A DNA stretch of 64,000 bases from the NCBI GenBank assembly GCA_020161815.1, contig JAIUOP010000003.1, positions 92,536 through 156,535 of the forward strand. Reading direction: 5' to 3'. This document shows positions 61,077-64,000 of this stretch, piece by piece. The translations under genes were made by a program, and so were the position numbers. The DNA comes from Actinomycetota bacterium (lineage in GTDB: Bacteria; Actinomycetota; Actinomycetes; Actinomycetales; Dermatophilaceae). Every line of letters begins with the position of its first letter. The stretch's first letter is position 1. The notes under the pieces were generated by a model. That model was not told the origin of the DNA. It saw nothing but the letters and a program-made list of their open reading frames with translations, and did no database searches.

Positions 61077-63746
61077 GTGAGCGAGCGACCCCCGACCGAC
61101 GAGCACGAACGGCTGCACGAGTCGCCCGGCGACGACGACCCCTGGCGTCTCTGGGGTCCCTACGTCTCGGCTCGCCAGTGGGGCACGGTGCGCGAGGACT
61201 ACTCCGCCGACGGCAACGCCTGGGACTTCTTCCCCTTCGACCACGCACATGCCCGGGCCTACCGCTGGGGTGAGGACGGCATCGCCGGGCTCTGCGACCG
61301 CTACGGCTTCCTCAACATCGGCCTGTCCCTCTGGAACGGCCGCGACGACCGCCTCAAGGAGCGACTCTTCGGCCTGACCAACGGCCAGGGCAACCACGGT
61401 GAGGACGCCAAGGAGTACTGGTGGCACCTCGACGCCACCCCCACCCACTCATGGGCCCGCCACCTCTACCGCTACCCGCAGGCGGCCTATCCGTATGCCG
61501 AGCTGGTCGCTCGCAATGCCGAGGCCCGCCTCGACGACCCCGAGGTGGAGCTCGCCGACCTCGGTGTCCTCGACGACGACAGGTTCTTCGACGTCGTCAC
61601 CACCCACGCCAAGGCCGCCCCCGACGACCTCTGCATCCTCATCGAGGCGACCAACCACGGTCCCGACCCGGCGCCCTTGGACATCGTCCCCCAGGTCTGG
61701 TTCCGCAACACCTGGTCCTGGGGGCGCGACCCGCGCGTCCCGACCCTGCGCCACCTGCCGGATCGTGACGTCGTCACGGCCGACACGACGGTCCTCGAAG
61801 CGCGGCACTCCTGGCTCGGCACCTACGTCCTCATCGCCGAGGGTGCGCCCGAGGTCCTGCTGTGCGACAACGAAACCCACGTCGAGGCGGTCTTCGGGCC
61901 GGACGCGGGACCCAGCACCACGACATACCCGAAGGACGGGGTGAACCGGGCCATCGTGGGAGGCGACCGGAGCGGGGTCAACCCCGCCGGCGTCGGCACG
62001 AAGTCGGGGCTGCGCTACCGCTTCGACGCCGTTGCGCCCGGCGAGATGGTGCGAGTGCGGTTGCGGTGGAGGGCGAACCACCAGATCGACCACCCCTTCG
62101 GGGCTTCGTATGCCGCGGTGCTGGCCAATCGGGCCCGCGAGGCTGACGCCTTCTACGACGTCGTGATCCCGGCGAGTGCGAGCGCGGAGGACCGGCTCAT
62201 CGCGCGGCGGGCCTTCGCCGGGCTCAACTGGGGCAAGCAGCTCTATCGCTACTCGGTGCCCGAATGGCTCGCGGGCGACCCGGCCTCCCCGCCACCGCCG
62301 CCACAGCGGCGCGGCCCGGCGGGGCGCAACAACGGGTGGATCCACTTCTCGATGGCCGACATCCTCTCGATGCCCGATGAGTGGGAGTACCCCTGGTTCG
62401 CGACCTGGGACCTGGCCTTCCACACCGTCGCCATCGCGCACATGGACCCCCAGTGCGCCAAGGACCAGCTGCTCCTCATGGTGCGCGAGTGGTCGCAGCA
62501 CTCCAATGGCCAGCTGCCCGCCTACGAGTGGGACTTCGGTGACGTCAACCCTCCGGTGCACGCATGGGCGGCCTGGCAGGTCTACGTCCTCGACGGCTCG
62601 CGGGACACGACCTTCCTCGTGCGGATCTTCACCAAGCTGCTCATGAACTGGTCCTGGTGGCTCAACCGAAAGGACTCCGACGGGTCGAACCTCTTCGAGG
62701 GCGGCTTCCTCGGGATGGACAACATCTCCCTGTTCGACCGGTCGCGAGATGTGCCGGCCGGGTGGCGCCTCGAGCAGTCGGACGCGACGAGCTGGATGGC
62801 CTTCTCCTGCCTGGCCATGCTGCGTATTGCGCTCGAGCTGAGCCGGGTCGACAAGGCCTGGGACGGACTGGCCTCGACCTTCCTCGAGAACTTCTTCTTC
62901 ATCGCCGAGGCGATGGAGACCTTCGGCACCGACAACGTGGCGCTGTGGGACGAGGAGGACGGCTTCTTCTACGACGTCCTCGTCGATCCGCAGGGGCAGT
63001 CCGAGCCGGTGCGCATCCGCTCCCTCGTCGGGCTGCTGCCCCTCATCGCGATCACGAACGTGCCCGCGTGGGTGTTCCGGGAGCTGCCCGACTTCGTCGA
63101 GCGGTTCCGGTGGCTGCAGCGGCGACGGCCAGAGCTGGCCGACTCCCTGGTCAGCGCTCGCTCTGGCGGTCAGGTCGTCACCACGCTGAGCCCGATCACG
63201 GCGGAGCGACTGCACCGGCTGCTGGACCGGATGCTGGACGAAGGTGAGTTCCTGGGCTCATACGGGATCCGTTCCCTGTCGGCGGCCTATCGCGATGGCG
63301 TGACGGTGTCGGTCGCCGGGACGCAGATGTCGTTGCGCTATGACTCCGGTGAGGGTTCGACCCGCGCCTTCGGGGGCAACTCGAACTGGCGGGGGCCGAT
63401 CTGGTTCCCGATCAATGCCCTGCTCGTCGATGCCCTCCGCAGCCACGCACAGGGCGCGCACGAGGACCATGTCGTCGAGTACCCCACCGGCTCAGGGCAA
63501 TCGGTTCCCCTGGTCGAGGTGGCTCACGACCTCGAGCAGCGCCTGATCGCCCTGTTCCGGGCGGACGCCGATGGGCGTCGACCGAGTGCCGCTCTCGACC
63601 TGCCGCGTGGCCCCTTGTGGGACGAGCACCCGACGTTCTACGAGTACTTCGACGGGGACACCGGGCGCGGCTGCGGCGCATCCCACCAGACCGGGTGGAC
63701 CGCCCTGGTGGCACACCTGATCTGCGGCGCCCCCGCGTCCGGCTGA
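61077..63746 (+). CDS. GH63-like glycoside hydrolase (MGH1 family)
   Basis: 889 residues, no signal peptide, so cytoplasmic. The N-terminal half is a beta-sandwich-like region (YVSARQWGTVREDYSADGNAWDFFPF; YGFLNIGLSLWNGRDDRLKERLFGLTN); the C-terminal half is an (alpha/alpha)6-barrel with EYPWFATWDLAFH, GQLPAYEWDFGDVNPPVHAW, GGFLGMDNISLFDRS, and GGNSNWRGPIWFPINALL. This pattern matches bacterial glucosidases related to mannosyl-oligosaccharide glucosidase. The likely acid residues are the Asp of TWDLAFH and Glu/Asp of EWDFGD; assignment by eye. Natural substrate unknown (an alpha-glucoside such as glucosylglycerate is possible). Divergent from the YczE-type gene. Confidence 0.88.
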   Translation: MSERPPTDEHERLHESPGDDDPWRLWGPYVSARQWGTVREDYSADGNAWDFFPFDHAHARAYRWGEDGIAGLCDRYGFLNIGLSLWNGRDDRLKERLFGLTNGQGNHGEDAKEYWWHLDATPTHSWARHLYRYPQAAYPYAELVARNAEARLDDPEVELADLGVLDDDRFFDVVTTHAKAAPDDLCILIEATNHGPDPAPLDIVPQVWFRNTWSWGRDPRVPTLRHLPDRDVVTADTTVLEARHSWLGTYVLIAEGAPEVLLCDNETHVEAVFGPDAGPSTTTYPKDGVNRAIVGGDRSGVNPAGVGTKSGLRYRFDAVAPGEMVRVRLRWRANHQIDHPFGASYAAVLANRAREADAFYDVVIPASASAEDRLIARRAFAGLNWGKQLYRYSVPEWLAGDPASPPPPPQRRGPAGRNNGWIHFSMADILSMPDEWEYPWFATWDLAFHTVAIAHMDPQCAKDQLLLMVREWSQHSNGQLPAYEWDFGDVNPPVHAWAAWQVYVLDGSRDTTFLVRIFTKLLMNWSWWLNRKDSDGSNLFEGGFLGMDNISLFDRSRDVPAGWRLEQSDATSWMAFSCLAMLRIALELSRVDKAWDGLASTFLENFFFIAEAMETFGTDNVALWDEEDGFFYDVLVDPQGQSEPVRIRSLVGLLPLIAITNVPAWVFRELPDFVERFRWLQRRRPELADSLVSARSGGQVVTTLSPITAERLHRLLDRMLDEGEFLGSYGIRSLSAAYRDGVTVSVAGTQMSLRYDSGEGSTRAFGGNSNWRGPIWFPINALLVDALRSHAQGAHEDHVVEYPTGSGQSVPLVEVAHDLEQRLIALFRADADGRRPSAALDLPRGPLWDEHPTFYEYFDGDTGRGCGASHQTGWTALVAHLICGAPASG

Positions 63747-63857
63747 CCGGCAGGGTGCCCCCTTCCCGCCCGGGCGCCGCGCAACCTGCACCCCTCCGCC
63801 CCTCCGCCCCTCCGGCCCCGGCTGACGTGCCCCCTTCCCAAGTCGAGGGGTCACGAA

Positions 63858-63878
63858 ACGCCCGGGATCCCCGGGCGT
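63858..63878 (+). terminator. Hairpin terminator after GH63-like gene
   Basis: ACGCCCGGG-ATC-CCCGGGCGT: perfect 9-bp stem, 3-nt loop, followed by CCTC. The 112 nt before it hold C-rich CCCCTCCG-type repeats (about 63795-63819) and no gene. Confidence 0.6.
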
Positions 63879-63917
63879 CCTCAGGGGGTGAACGCAACAC
63901 GACCTTGGAGGCGTGTT

Positions 63918-64000
63918 GTGACACTGAAATTGGCTCGTCGTTTTGAGGACGCGTTCTGGAAGGAGTACCGGCTACACGGCAGTGCCGATCGGGCGGCTGC
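63918..64000 (+). CDS. Partial gene at right edge, unknown
   Basis: Only about 27 codons are visible: VTLKLARRFEDAFWKEYRLH then GSADRAA. GTG start with GGAG 7 nt upstream. No family recognised. Codons such as TTG, CGT, CGT, TTT and AGT are less G+C-rich than the neighbours, hinting at different origin, but the sample is very small. Confidence 0.5.
   Translation, partial: MTLKLARRFEDAFWKEYRLHGSADRAA

Noticed and set aside
63795..63820. C-rich CCCCTCCG repeats as a functional element
   Set aside because: Short, impure and in a spacer before a terminator; likely low-complexity drift.

Overview
The window is about 70% G+C, densely packed chromosomal DNA from an actinobacterium. The gene content and order (rpsO-pnp, dapA-rnj-ftsK, rimO-pgsA-cinA-clgR, recA-recX, miaB, def-miaA-dapF-hflX) are typical of Actinobacteria. 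Many genes start at -10 hexamers that leave no 5' leader. My best guess is a Micrococcales member, possibly Intrasporangiaceae (Janibacter/Knoellia-like); the family is inference. I saw no rRNA, tRNA, CRISPR array, insertion sequence or prophage.

Left end (1-4.8 kb): an amide-catabolism cluster. It holds an AmiC-like amide sensor, a MarR regulator, an FmdB-type zinc ribbon, an AmiS/UreI channel, formamidase FmdA, and two subunits of an NAD-linked formate dehydrogenase running off the left edge. Together they could sense, import and hydrolyse formamide and oxidise the formate released.

4.9-26.8 kb is mostly housekeeping: rpsO-pnp, a lipoprotein, dapB, azlCD with a GNAT and an enoyl-CoA hydratase, a flavin reductase, thyA-dfrA, dapA-rnj-ftsK, then a less conserved pocket (a META-like fragment that looks frameshifted, a MauE-thioredoxin fusion, a channel-like membrane protein), a dipeptidase, and rimO-pgsA-cinA-clgR.

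26.8-39.4 kb lies between clgR and recA: nei2-lhr DNA repair, DUF3046, a two-component system beside a secreted DUF2202 protein, a promoter carrying a CsoR-type operator that drives a Cys-rich miniprotein and a methyltransferase, and an ABC-2 exporter. recA (with a LexA box) and recX follow. The circularly permuted ATP-grasp / alpha-E / transglutaminase-like trio (41.3-44.7 kb), yccF, a frameshifted kup and a YdeI-like gene sit between recX and miaB.

47.7-64 kb: miaB, three 62-bp cruciform repeats, an MT0933-like antitoxin-family gene, def-miaA-dapF, a VapBC pair, an RsmC-like methyltransferase, hflX, a GNAT-VOC fusion, an ABM-domain membrane protein, a Ski2-like helicase, a tandem GNAT, a YczE-type membrane protein, a GH63-like glycosidase and a partial gene at the right edge.

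Two genome-wide signals stand out. The octamer GTATGCCG/CGGCATAC occurs about 55 times where roughly 2-3 would be expected. At least 20 genes have a TANNNT-type hexamer 6-9 nt before the start codon.
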